From positions 2,418,001 to 2,482,000 of the forward strand of contig OZ245840.1 in NCBI GenBank assembly GCA_965228775.1: a DNA stretch of 64,000 nt. Reading direction: 5' to 3'. This document shows, in pieces, positions 32,048 to 40,552 of the stretch. The DNA comes from JANQMY01 sp965228775 (GTDB lineage: Bacteria > Pseudomonadota > Alphaproteobacteria > JANQMY01). The translations under genes and the position numbers were made by a program. How positions within the stretch are numbered: the first letter of the stretch is position 1; the number at the start of each line of letters is the position of its first letter. The notes beneath the pieces were generated by a model. The model was not told the origin of the DNA. It saw only the letters and a list, made by a program, of their open reading frames with translations, and did not search any database.

Positions 32048-34126
32048 CTAAAGCGCCACTTCCACCACATCCGATCCTTTCGCAGGTACGGCACAGCAAA
32101 TCAGCACTTCATCCTCTTCACGCGCGCCGGTGGGCTGGCCGCGATAGGCAACTTCGCCGGCCGTTAATTTGACCGCACAGCTGCCGCAGGCGCCATTGCG
32201 GCAACCGAATTCCGGCGTCAGCCCATGGGTTTCAGCGGTTTCCAAGATCGACCCATCACCCGCACTCCAGCTTTGTTCGAACCCTGATTTTGCGAACCTA
32301 ATGATCGCTGTCTCCGCCTCCTCTTTCGTTTCGGATGATGGCGAGGCCTGATCTGGATCCCGTTTGAGCGAGGCCGGACCAAACGCTTCCGCAAAGATCC
32401 TGCAATCACGCACCCCTAGGTGACGCAACATGTCGTACATGGCTTGCATGAAAGGACCGGGTCCGCAGAGATAGAAGTCATAGTCATCGAGCATCAACGT
32501 CTGCCGCAGCACATCCGCGGTGATATGGCCAACGCCGCTAAAGTCACGCCCGGCCTTTTCGGCGTTCGTTGGGCGGTCCACAAAGGAAAAATAACGAATG
32601 GCCTGCTCCGTCCGAAAGGCCATGCCGCGAAATTCGTCAAAGAATGCGCGTTGGTCCGTCGTTTGCGTTGCGTGAAAAACCGTCAGGGAACGGATATGCC
32701 GTGTGCGAAATCCTTCGCGCGCCACATGCCGCGCCATGGAGATCATCGGCGTGATACCGACACCCCCCGCCAAAAGGACAGCCGGGCGCGTTTCCGCCGC
32801 ATCAATTACAAAGTCACCTCGTGGCGCTTTCGCCTCGAGGATGGACCCAACCCTCAGCGTGTCATGCAGATGGTTGGAAATCTGGCCCTCCGGCTCCCGC
32901 TTTACGGAAATGCGGTACCGGGAATCGCCCGGCGCGGAGGACAGGGTATAGGTGCGAATAACGGGCCGCTCACTGTTTTCTGGCGTTGCCCGAATGGTCA
33001 AATACTGGCCAGCTTGGTAGGGCAACAGTCCATCACCATCCGCCGGCTCCAGATAAAAAGAGCGGATGACGCTGCTTTCGTCCTCCACCTGCGCCACACG
33101 GTAAGGCCGCCATTGCTCTCGTTTGGCTTCAGCGGCCAGCGTGGCAGAGACTTCCTGCCAGTCACCGGTAATGAGCGCGTTGGGTGAATATTCACCGAAT
33201 GCCCAGCGCAAAGGCACAGCGTCTTTCAATCGCAAACCGTGATCCAGCGTGAAGCGCCACGCACGCTCCGCTCCTTTGAAGGCGTTGACTTCTGGATCCT
33301 CTTCCCACAGCAACTCCACCGTGCCGGTCAGCATCAGAAGATCGCCCGTCTCAAAATCCACAAAAAGCAAGCCCGCTTTGGGATTGGCCAGGAAGTTGCC
33401 AAGGGTATTGAAATGAAAGTTTCCGGCATAGTCCGGGACGGTCAGCGTGTTCCCGTCCACTTTCACGAAACCAGGGCGCCCGCCCCGATGGGAAACATCC
33501 ACACCTTCCACATCGGCATGGTCACCGACCGGCACATAGCTTGAAACGAAAAACGTATCCGCGGATCTGATCGCGTCGACTGCCGCATCATCTAACGTTG
33601 AGAAACGGGAGATTTTCTCTTCAGTAGGCTGATTTTTCGGATCGCGGATAAACCGCACATCTCTCGTTTGAATGTATTGCGGGCAGTTTCCGAACGCTTG
33701 GTCGACGGTCAATTCAATACCGCGCGGACCGGTCTCAGAAACACGCACATTGACGCGATTGCGGCGGCGCGTTTCGAGCTCTATCCCCAGCAACCCGATC
33801 GGGACCCCTGGTGTGAGCGTGTCTTTCAAAGGATCCCCCGGAACGGGAATAGCATCAACCAGCAATGAGCCCTCATCTGGTGACGATATGAAGCCAGGCT
33901 TCCCGGCAATTATGCTTGCCCATGGCCAGCCATCGGCATCGACGCTGCCCGCCACAATAAAGGGCAACTGCCTATAAAACTCTCGATGCTGATCGGGCAA
34001 ATAGGGCCGGACCATACGGCGGGCAAACTTTTCCATCTTACCATCAACACCCACACGGCGCTGAAATTCGATTTCACCTGCATGAAACGGGGAATGCTCT
34101 TTTCCCCAACCATCGTGTTTGGTCAT
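32048..34126 (-). CDS. Fusion of FMN split barrel, ferredoxin reductase and 2Fe-2S ferredoxin domains
   Basis: A 692-residue multidomain redox protein. Residues about 45-230 form a pyridoxamine-phosphate-oxidase-like barrel (FYRQLPFIVAGSVDADGWPWASIIAGKPGF, then GNFLANPKAGLLFVDFETGDLLMLTGTVELLW further on). Residues about 345-590 are a ferredoxin reductase: RTYTLSSAP for FAD, LLAGGVGITPMISMAR for NAD(P)H and YLCGPGPFMQAMYDML. The last about 80 residues carry a plant-type 2Fe-2S site, CRNGACGSC with the fourth cysteine in ICCAVP. Electrons would flow from NAD(P)H through FAD and 2Fe-2S to the barrel or an outside acceptor. GGAGGG precedes the ATG. It sits between GST and the CoA-transferase, under a divergent LysR gene. 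Confidence 0.92.
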   Translation of the reverse strand: MTKHDGWGKEHSPFHAGEIEFQRRVGVDGKMEKFARRMVRPYLPDQHREFYRQLPFIVAGSVDADGWPWASIIAGKPGFISSPDEGSLLVDAIPVPGDPLKDTLTPGVPIGLLGIELETRRRNRVNVRVSETGPRGIELTVDQAFGNCPQYIQTRDVRFIRDPKNQPTEEKISRFSTLDDAAVDAIRSADTFFVSSYVPVGDHADVEGVDVSHRGGRPGFVKVDGNTLTVPDYAGNFHFNTLGNFLANPKAGLLFVDFETGDLLMLTGTVELLWEEDPEVNAFKGAERAWRFTLDHGLRLKDAVPLRWAFGEYSPNALITGDWQEVSATLAAEAKREQWRPYRVAQVEDESSVIRSFYLEPADGDGLLPYQAGQYLTIRATPENSERPVIRTYTLSSAPGDSRYRISVKREPEGQISNHLHDTLRVGSILEAKAPRGDFVIDAAETRPAVLLAGGVGITPMISMARHVAREGFRTRHIRSLTVFHATQTTDQRAFFDEFRGMAFRTEQAIRYFSFVDRPTNAEKAGRDFSGVGHITADVLRQTLMLDDYDFYLCGPGPFMQAMYDMLRHLGVRDCRIFAEAFGPASLKRDPDQASPSSETKEEAETAIIRFAKSGFEQSWSAGDGSILETAETHGLTPEFGCRNGACGSCAVKLTAGEVAYRGQPTGAREEDEVLICCAVPAKGSDVVEVAL

Positions 34127-34189
34127 GGCGCCCTCCATTAGCTCTGTATGCGGATGGCCGATGGCCATCCGCATTAGAAAACTTGGCCC

Positions 34190-34810
34190 TTATGCAGCCA
34201 AGCCAACCGGCGTTGCCGGCATCGGCACAAATCCATCCAACTTTTCGATATTCGCCAGCAAACGCAGCACATTCGGATAATCCTCCAGGGGTACGTTCCC
34301 TTCCGGCGCGTGAGCGGTGTAACTGTAGATGGCTACATCGGCGATGGTTGGCCGGTTGCCGACCAGGAAGTCTCGGCCTTCCAGATGGGCATTCAGCTTT
34401 GCCAGAATATCAGCCGCTGTGGATTTGGCTGCATCGGCGTCCAGTTTTGCGCCGAAAACCGTAACAAGGCGGGCCGCCGCCGGACCAAACGCGATTGGGC
34501 CTGCGGCGATGGACAGGAATTTCTGTACTTGCGCTTCTTCGACCGGATCCGACGGCAGCCATTGAGGGGCAAACTTCCGCGCCAGATACACCAGGATCGC
34601 ATTGGAGTCGCTCAGGACGACATCGCCGTCTTCGATTACCGGCACCTGCCCAAACGGATTGAGGGTAAGAAAGGCTTCTTTTTTGTGCTCGCCCGCGGCG
34701 AGATCCACATGCACGAGTTCATGGGCGATGCCCGCAAGGCTCGCAAATAGGGCAATGCGGTGTGCATGGCCGGACAATGGGAAGTGATGAATTCGGATGG
34801 CATTGGTCAT
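34190..34810 (-). CDS. Glutathione S-transferase
   Basis: A 206-residue cytoplasmic GST. The thioredoxin-like N-terminal domain has HHFPLSGHAHRIALFASLAGI with a serine at the usual catalytic position, NPFGQVPVIEDGDVVLSDSNAILVYLA with the cis-proline and the glutathione-binding SNAI (normally ESxAI). The helical C-terminal domain ends GRDFLVGNRPTIADVAIYSY, the conserved N-capping motif. AGAGG lies ahead of the ATG at 34810; a longer frame is not supported. It is the first gene of a three-gene unit and is divergent from a LysR regulator, its likely controller. Confidence 0.92.
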   Translation of the reverse strand: MTNAIRIHHFPLSGHAHRIALFASLAGIAHELVHVDLAAGEHKKEAFLTLNPFGQVPVIEDGDVVLSDSNAILVYLARKFAPQWLPSDPVEEAQVQKFLSIAAGPIAFGPAAARLVTVFGAKLDADAAKSTAADILAKLNAHLEGRDFLVGNRPTIADVAIYSYTAHAPEGNVPLEDYPNVLRLLANIEKLDGFVPMPATPVGLAA

Positions 34811-34978
34811 TGGGATGATCCTCTCGGTTCTCTCAGCTCGGGTGCTTTTCTTGCCGGCGAGGTTGATCATCGCCAGCGCTTTGAGAGATAACACCAACCT
34901 ATTTTGGCGATAATCTATCTATTCGTGGAATTATTATGTACGTTATGGAGATAAAAGAACAAAGGCAGAGCGAGCGCG
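34811..34978. promoter_or_regulatory. Divergent GST/lysR control region
   Basis: An AT-rich segment between two divergent genes. ATAAT at 34909-34913 and ATTAT at 34931-34935 form a spaced dyad within GATAATCTATCTATTCGTGG, of a size suited to a LysR-type dimer. No single promoter stands out, so the exact elements remain uncertain. Confidence 0.35.
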
Positions 34979-35863
34979 ATGGATACGATCGATGGAATGC
35001 GGACCTTCGCAGCTGTGGCCCAAGAAGGGTCGTTCACAAAGGCAGCACGGCGGCTCAACATGACCACGAAGCTTGCCAGCAAATATGTGGGACAGCTGGA
35101 AGAAAGGCTGAGAGCCCAACTGTTCAACCGGACCACCCGCAGCGTCATCCTGACAGATGTAGGGCGCGCCTATCTCGAACGATGTCAGCCCCTGCTGGAT
35201 CAATTCGACGAATTGGAAGCGGTGGTCCAAGAACGCCAGTCGGAATTGGCGGGCCCCATTCGTATGACGGCACCAACCGGCTTTGGCAGTGTCAATTTGA
35301 TTGAGGCGTTGGCTCCCTTTCAGAAAGAGCATCCAAAAGTCTCAATCGAGCTGAACTTGAATGACCGCCACGCCTCTATCATCGAAGACGGGTATGACAT
35401 GGCGATCCGCATTGGCGCTTTGCAGGATTCCAGCCTCATCGCACGGCGCCTGGCTTGGATGCGCGTCTGTATCGTTGCGGCACCGGATTACCTCGAACGC
35501 TACGGCACGCCGGACCACCCAAATGCGCTGAGCACCCACAATTGTCTGGTCAATCACGCCATCCGAAACTCTTTTCAATGGCGCTTCAAAGTAGGTGAGG
35601 ACGAGCTGCGGGTACCCGTCAGCGGCAGTTTCCAAGCGGACGCGCCGCGTGCCGCCGCCGAGATGGCCGCGGCGGGGCTTGGCATCACCATCTGCCCTTT
35701 CTATGCCATCGAACCTTTCGTGAAGCGGGGCACCCTCAGAATACTCTTCGCGGAGCACGAGGCGATCCGGTTTGGTCTGTACGCTGTGTACCCGCCAAAT
35801 CGGCATCTCACGGCGAGAGTAAGGGGATTACTCGATCATCTGGCAGGCGTGTTTGGCGGATGA
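34979..35863 (+). CDS. LysR-family transcriptional regulator
   Basis: A 294-residue LysR regulator. The winged helix-turn-helix is typical: MRTFAAVAQEGSFTKAARRL, then KLASKYVGQLEERLRAQLFNRTTRSVILTDVGRAYLE. Residues from about 90 form the effector-binding fold (GPIRMTAPTGFGSVNLIEAL, then DMAIRIGALQDSSLIARRL). It belongs to the DsdC/CrgA-like branch common in proteobacteria, where many members control neighbouring oxidoreductase genes. It is divergent from the GST/flavin-reductase/CoA-transferase set and most likely activates it. The effector is unknown. Confidence 0.92.
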   Translation: MDTIDGMRTFAAVAQEGSFTKAARRLNMTTKLASKYVGQLEERLRAQLFNRTTRSVILTDVGRAYLERCQPLLDQFDELEAVVQERQSELAGPIRMTAPTGFGSVNLIEALAPFQKEHPKVSIELNLNDRHASIIEDGYDMAIRIGALQDSSLIARRLAWMRVCIVAAPDYLERYGTPDHPNALSTHNCLVNHAIRNSFQWRFKVGEDELRVPVSGSFQADAPRAAAEMAAAGLGITICPFYAIEPFVKRGTLRILFAEHEAIRFGLYAVYPPNRHLTARVRGLLDHLAGVFGG

Positions 35864-35989
35864 GCACATACGAAAAGGCCGCTTTTCAACAGGCTGGTGG
35901 AAATCAGCCACTCTTGCGCGCCCCAATTCAAGCCGCTAAACCAAATCCGTCAGGCGATTCCCGCCGCAACAAGAGACATTCGGTTTTCC

Positions 35990-36271
35990 ATGCAGTCTTT
36001 CGCAATCCTCATTGACACAATCCTTGGGCTCTATGTCTGGGTGATCATCATTTCTGTTGTTTTGAGCTGGCTGGTCGCTTTTGACGTGGTCAATGCCCGC
36101 AACGATATTATGCGGACGATCCTGCAGATTGCCTACAACCTAACGGAGCCGATCTACCGCCCGATCCGACGCTTCCTGCCGGACCTAGGCGGTATCGATA
36201 TCTCCCCGGTCATCGTCATTCTGCTTATTGTGTTCTGTCGTAACCTGCTGCGCGAGTATGGCCCGCTATAA
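35990..36271 (+). CDS. YggT-family membrane protein
   Basis: A 93-residue integral membrane protein with two helices (about 5-29 and 70-88). The YggT pattern is visible: ILIDTILGLYVWVIIISVVLSWLVAF, then AYNLTEPIYRPIRRFLPDLGGIDISPVIVILLI, where TEPIyrPiRr.lP..g.iD.SP is the diagnostic block. Members are linked to cell division and osmotic tolerance (the CcmB/YlmG-like group) but the molecular role is open. I chose the ATG at 35990 because the domain starts there. It is followed by a DUF167 gene, the usual yggT-yggU order. Confidence 0.88.
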   Translation: MQSFAILIDTILGLYVWVIIISVVLSWLVAFDVVNARNDIMRTILQIAYNLTEPIYRPIRRFLPDLGGIDISPVIVILLIVFCRNLLREYGPL

Positions 36272-36283
36272 ACGATCTACCGC

Positions 36284-36613
36284 GTGACCAAAGAAGATAG
36301 GCTTCCCTTCAAAAGAACGACCAAAGGTGTTTTTGTCACTGTCAGAACCACGTCCGCCGCCCACCGCAATCAAGTGGCGGGCCTTACTGACTGGCAGGGC
36401 ACACCTCGATTGAAAGTTGACGTCAAGGCGCCGCCGGAGAAGAGCAAAGCGAATGAGGCCGTCGTCAAGCTTCTTGCGAAAACGTGGCACATTCCCACAT
36501 CACAACTATCGGTTGCTGCCGGGTCAAAAAACCGCAATAAGACCATCCTGATTTCCGGCAAGCCGCAGGATATACTCGAACGCCTTTGTGCATGGATGAA
36601 CGACACCCCATGA
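36284..36613 (+). CDS. DUF167 (YggU) family protein, GTG start
   Basis: A 109-residue YggU/DUF167 protein. The family motif LKVDVKAPPEKSKANEAVVKLLAKTW is complete, followed by VAAGSKNRNKTILISG, matching the PPxxGKAN..... and SR.K.v.i.G pattern (here KSKAN and SKNRNK). Function unknown; small alpha/beta domain. The start is GTG, 12 bp after yggT, and the stop overlaps the folD ATG as ATGA, so the three form one operon. Confidence 0.9.
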   Translation: MTKEDRLPFKRTTKGVFVTVRTTSAAHRNQVAGLTDWQGTPRLKVDVKAPPEKSKANEAVVKLLAKTWHIPTSQLSVAAGSKNRNKTILISGKPQDILERLCAWMNDTP

Positions 36614-37497
36614 CAGACCCCATCATCATTTCCGGCAAAGAATTCGCGAAAGGCCTGCGGGCCAAAATGACCGATGCGGTTGCCACTCTAAAAGCAGAGC
36701 ATGACCTTCAGCCGGGCCTTGCCGTGGTGCTTGTGGGCGATGATCCGGCAAGCGATGTCTATGTGCGCAACAAAGGCAAAGCGACCCTCAAGACCGGTAT
36801 GCATTCCGTGGAACACCGGTTGCCTGCGGAAACCTCGCAGGCGGACCTTGTCGCGCTGGTGGAAGAGCTCAATCAGGATCCAACCATCCATGGGATCTTG
36901 GTTCAGATGCCGCTGCCGGATCACATCGACAGCACCGTCGTCATCAGCACGATTGATCCGGATAAGGACGTGGATGGCTTGCATCCCATCAGCGCGGGCC
37001 GGCTCGCCCAGGGACTGCCTGGTCTGGTTCCCTGCACACCGCAAGGCTGCTTGTTGTTGCTGAAGCATGTGATGCCGGACCTTTCCGGCAAACAGTCGCT
37101 GGTGATTGGCCGGTCCATTCTTGTGGGCAAACCGGTGGCGCAGTTATTGCTGAACGAAAACACGACCGTGACCATCGCCCACTCGCGCACGCGTAACATA
37201 GAAGCGCTGTGCCGCGAAGCGGACATTTTGGTAGCCGCTGTCGGCCGACCACACTATGTGAAGGGCGACTGGGTCAAAGAAGGCGCCGTGGTCATTGATG
37301 TGGGCATCAACCGGATGCCAGGCGAGGGCGGTAAAGATAAGTTGATTGGCGATGTGGATTTTGATGGCGCAGTTAAGCGTGCCCATGCCATCACACCCGT
37401 GCCGGGTGGCGTTGGACCGATGACGATCGCCTGCCTGTTGCGCAACACGATCATTGCAGCATGCCGTCAACATGCACTCGGCACCCCGAACATCTGA
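36610..37497 (+). CDS. folD: Bifunctional methylenetetrahydrofolate dehydrogenase / cyclohydrolase
   Basis: A 295-residue cytoplasmic enzyme of one-carbon metabolism, interconverting 5,10-methylene-THF and 10-formyl-THF with NADP. Signature blocks: YVRNKGKATLKTGM with the catalytic lysine, GILVQMPLPDHID, DVDGLHPISAGRL, PCTPQGCLLLL, and GRSILVGKPVAQLLLNENTTVTIAHS for NADP. The end TPVPGGVGPMTIACLLRNT is the second FolD signature. It is coupled to the DUF167 gene by an ATGA overlap. Compared with most FolD proteins, QMPLP replaces QLPLP, a minor change. Confidence 0.96.
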   Translation: MTDPIIISGKEFAKGLRAKMTDAVATLKAEHDLQPGLAVVLVGDDPASDVYVRNKGKATLKTGMHSVEHRLPAETSQADLVALVEELNQDPTIHGILVQMPLPDHIDSTVVISTIDPDKDVDGLHPISAGRLAQGLPGLVPCTPQGCLLLLKHVMPDLSGKQSLVIGRSILVGKPVAQLLLNENTTVTIAHSRTRNIEALCREADILVAAVGRPHYVKGDWVKEGAVVIDVGINRMPGEGGKDKLIGDVDFDGAVKRAHAITPVPGGVGPMTIACLLRNTIIAACRQHALGTPNI

Positions 37498-37507
37498 AGG
37501 ACGGGTT

Positions 37508-38518
37508 ATGGAAACACGACACTTAGGACAATTATGGCCTGTCAGTGAGCTGACGATAGGTGGCGGCGGCCTTGGACAGATCTGGGGTGAGACGAGCCGT
37601 GAAGAAGCCGTCGCGACACTAAAGGAATCGATTGACGCAGGCATTACTTTGATCGACATGGCGCCAATCTATGGCCGCGGCGAAGCCGAAACCGTCGTGG
37701 GCGAGACATTTAACGGCAAACTGCCGGACGGCATTCGCATCACCACAAAGTGTTTTTTGGGATCGCCGCCAGCAGATCAGGTCATGGAGAAAATGGAACT
37801 GGCACTCACCCGAAGCGCCAACGCCACGAAGCTCGGTTATGTAGATCTATTCTTTCTGCATACGAACATTTGTCCGGACAATTACACCTACATGCACAAC
37901 ACGGAGTTTCAGGACCGCTTTGCAACCCGGTGGTCGATCTATGCGGATCACGTTGTCCCGGCCATGGAGAAGCTCAAAAGCCAGGGGCGCATCGGCGACT
38001 GGGGAATCACCGGCACCGGATTGCCCCGATGCATCATGGACGCGCTGAGATCAGATACGGGGCCTGCCGTGGTGCAGGCGGTGACCAATCTCATGGACAG
38101 TGCAGGCGATATGCGCAATTTCGAGGAACCGCCGGAGCCGCGCAATATCATTCGCACCGCCAAGAACAATGGCGTAGGGGTGATGGGCATTCGCGCCGTT
38201 CAAGCGGGTGCCTTGACCCATGAGGTTGACCGTGAATTGCCGGAAGGCAGTTCCGACTATCTGGACTATTTGAAAGCCGCACCTTACCGCGCCCTATGCG
38301 CACAGCTCGGCGAAAACCCAGCTATTCTGGCCCACCAATACGCCCTGTCGATGGAAGGTGTGGACACGGTCATCTTAGGCGTGAAAAATCGCACGGAACT
38401 GAAAGAGATTGTCGATGCCGTGAATGCGGGTCCTATCGACCCGGCCGTCAAAGAGAAGATCGATGCACTGCGCCTGAACTTTCAGATCCCCCGCATGCCC
38501 ATCGACGATCCGGAATAG
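37508..38518 (+). CDS. Aldo/keto reductase
   Basis: A 336-residue (alpha/beta)8-barrel NADPH-dependent oxidoreductase. LTIGGGGLGQIWGETSREEAVATL is the start of the barrel, with the catalytic aspartate/tyrosine pair in LIDMAPIYGRGEAE (D about 50, Y about 54) and a lysine in ITTKCFLG. The histidine of the tetrad is in DLFFLHTN. AAGGA lies 8 bases before the ATG, 10 bp after folD, so it may be read from the same transcript. The substrate is unknown. It is convergent with an SDR gene. Confidence 0.92.
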   Translation: METRHLGQLWPVSELTIGGGGLGQIWGETSREEAVATLKESIDAGITLIDMAPIYGRGEAETVVGETFNGKLPDGIRITTKCFLGSPPADQVMEKMELALTRSANATKLGYVDLFFLHTNICPDNYTYMHNTEFQDRFATRWSIYADHVVPAMEKLKSQGRIGDWGITGTGLPRCIMDALRSDTGPAVVQAVTNLMDSAGDMRNFEEPPEPRNIIRTAKNNGVGVMGIRAVQAGALTHEVDRELPEGSSDYLDYLKAAPYRALCAQLGENPAILAHQYALSMEGVDTVILGVKNRTELKEIVDAVNAGPIDPAVKEKIDALRLNFQIPRMPIDDPE

Positions 38519-38527
38519 GCTAAGAAG

Positions 38528-39274
38528 CTAAAATGGGATGGGTGTTCCATCCCAAGCAAATGTATATCCGGAATTCTGCGGGGTCAGCGCGTCCACAACG
38601 GCCAGCAGGCGCTGAGCCGCAAACTCCGGCGTAAATAATTTATCTGCTGAAACGCCACTTTGAAATGGCTTCGACAAATCCGTATCGACGGTTCCTGGGT
38701 GCAGTCCGGCGCAGATGGTTTGCGGGCGGTTACGGGCGATTTCCACCGCCAGGCTTTTAATCAACATGTTCAGCGCCGCCTTGGATGCGCGGTACCCGTA
38801 CCAGCCACCGAGCTTATTGTCCGAGATGCTGCCGACGCGGGCGCTCAGCGCCGCAAACACAGCCTTCGAGTCGCGCGACAACAGCGGCATGAAATGCCGC
38901 GCCGCCAAAGCGGGACCAATCGCATTCACTTGAAAATTGGCCGCCAACCCGTCAGACGTCAGGGAACGGAATGTTTTCTCAGGGCCAGCGCCCTGCCCAT
39001 CGTGCAAATAGCCGGTCGCCACCAGCACCAAATGGCACTGGCCCCACGTGGCGATCCGCTGGGCCGCGGCGACGATAGAGGCTTCATCGCCATAGTCCAC
39101 AATCCCGCGGACAATTTTGTGGCCGGAACGAGATTGGCCGCTGCGCGAAAAGGCGAAAATCCGTTCCACATTTTGGTCAGCGTCCAGCAAGTCGACAAAC
39201 GCATTGCCGATGCCGCCTGTGGCGCCAATAACCACCACATTCAGTCTTTCGCCAAAACTGGACAGCAATGTCAT
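38528..39274 (-). CDS. SDR-family protein (CsgA/C-factor-like)
   Basis: A 248-residue SDR of the C-factor-like branch. GATGGIG (about residues 17-23) binds the cofactor, SARVGSI gives the catalytic serine and YRASKAALNML the YxxxK motif. NAIGPALAARHFMPLL corresponds to the usual N-helix. Short central region and FAWDGTPIPF at the end, where C-factor proteins have FxxYDG..IPW. Physiological substrate unknown. It precedes the ABC operon on the same strand but is separated by 81 bp and probably independent. Confidence 0.87.
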   Translation of the reverse strand: MTLLSSFGERLNVVVIGATGGIGNAFVDLLDADQNVERIFAFSRSGQSRSGHKIVRGIVDYGDEASIVAAAQRIATWGQCHLVLVATGYLHDGQGAGPEKTFRSLTSDGLAANFQVNAIGPALAARHFMPLLSRDSKAVFAALSARVGSISDNKLGGWYGYRASKAALNMLIKSLAVEIARNRPQTICAGLHPGTVDTDLSKPFQSGVSADKLFTPEFAAQRLLAVVDALTPQNSGYTFAWDGTPIPF

Positions 39275-39355
39275 CTAAGCCGCGATGCCTTCAAGCCGAT
39301 AAAACAGTAAGTCAAAGATATATGTGCCGTCTGGCGAAAATGAAGCGATGCTCTG

Positions 39356-40537
39356 TTACGGCGCTTCGCTCACTTCGCCGTCGATGTCGGACTCAAGCGG
39401 CTTCAGCATGCTTTCCAAATCGCGTTGAAACGCATCGCCTTTCCAAGACGGTATCTGAAAAGCCCACCCATTGGTGCGAGACGCCAGCAGCGCGGCCTCT
39501 GCCTCAACTTCATCGCGCGAATTGAGACCGGTGCTCGGATCTGGAGCCGCTCCCTCGGTATTTTCGGCGCCGGGCGATACATCTTCCGGCAATAGATCCA
39601 CAGACACTGTGATCCAAAGGTCTTCCGCCAGTTTCAGCGCCGCGATCTTGACCTGGAGCCCATCAAACGTCTTGTAGGTAATCTGCGCGCCTTTGGAAAA
39701 ATCGAAATCGGCGGCGGGACGCACATCATCAAATTTTACATTGGCAAGCGCAGCACCAAGCTGATTGGGTGTCGCTTCGCTGAGGATTTCGCGCCCGTCC
39801 GGGATGGCTTCCAGCGCAAAGTTTTCGTCTGACGCCGTTTGCCGCGATAGGGCATATGGCGCGCCATCTGCGGGCACAACAGAAACCGTGGATACGCGAT
39901 CGCGGAACAGATCAATCACGTCGCGAATTATCCAATCATTCAACTCTTGCTTGACCGCAAGATCGCCGCGCGCCACATAGGTTTGGTCTTCATCCGCTCG
40001 GCGCACGTAGCGGGACCCTAGAGATCCCACGGCGCCAAATCCCACATTGTTGCCGATGATCAAGTCGCCAAATACTTCGCCAGACTGGTTTTTGAGCTGA
40101 ACACGAACGCCGTCGCCCCCTTCTGACGGGTCCACCAGGCCCAGCAGCTCATGCCAATCCGCACGGGCAGTCTTTGCCTCAACGGCCTCCGCTTCGAGCA
40201 AACTGACCAGGAGGCCTTGCACTTCCTCGCCCTTAACACGGAAATTGTGCTTGTCCGGCGCCACCCATCTGGTTTTGTCGTCACTCAACACAACACGCAC
40301 AACACCGTTCTCTTTACTGGTGATAACCACCTCACCCAGGTTCTGTGACTGCTCCACAAGATCCGGAAAGAACGGGAACGCTTCAAACTGAGCTGTTGTC
40401 GCTTCGCGGCTGGAGGTAACGGCCCATATGGCGGCAACAAGGAACACAGCGGCCAAACCTCCGAGGATTGCGAGGTGACGGCCTTGGCGCGATTCAAGGA
40501 ACGAAGAAGAGTTTTGCTGTTGGGTCTCTGTTGTCAT
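39356..40537 (-). CDS. DUF4340 protein of GldG-type ABC operon
   Basis: A 393-residue protein with one N-terminal membrane helix (LAILGGLAAVFLVAAIWAVTSS, about 22-43) and a large periplasmic region containing DUF4340-type repeats, for example LGEVVITSKENGVVRVVLSDDKTRWV and the matching LGSRYVRRADEDQTYVARG. The C-terminal tail is acidic with WAFQIPSWKGDAFQRDLESML. It is the last gene of a four-gene unit (ATPase, permease, GldG-like, DUF4340), 15 bp after the GldG-like gene. Proteins of this group probably act with the transporter on the periplasmic side; the cargo is unknown. Confidence 0.85.
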   Translation of the reverse strand: MTTETQQQNSSSFLESRQGRHLAILGGLAAVFLVAAIWAVTSSREATTAQFEAFPFFPDLVEQSQNLGEVVITSKENGVVRVVLSDDKTRWVAPDKHNFRVKGEEVQGLLVSLLEAEAVEAKTARADWHELLGLVDPSEGGDGVRVQLKNQSGEVFGDLIIGNNVGFGAVGSLGSRYVRRADEDQTYVARGDLAVKQELNDWIIRDVIDLFRDRVSTVSVVPADGAPYALSRQTASDENFALEAIPDGREILSEATPNQLGAALANVKFDDVRPAADFDFSKGAQITYKTFDGLQVKIAALKLAEDLWITVSVDLLPEDVSPGAENTEGAAPDPSTGLNSRDEVEAEAALLASRTNGWAFQIPSWKGDAFQRDLESMLKPLESDIDGEVSEAP

Positions 40538-40552
40538 CTGATCAAAGCCACC

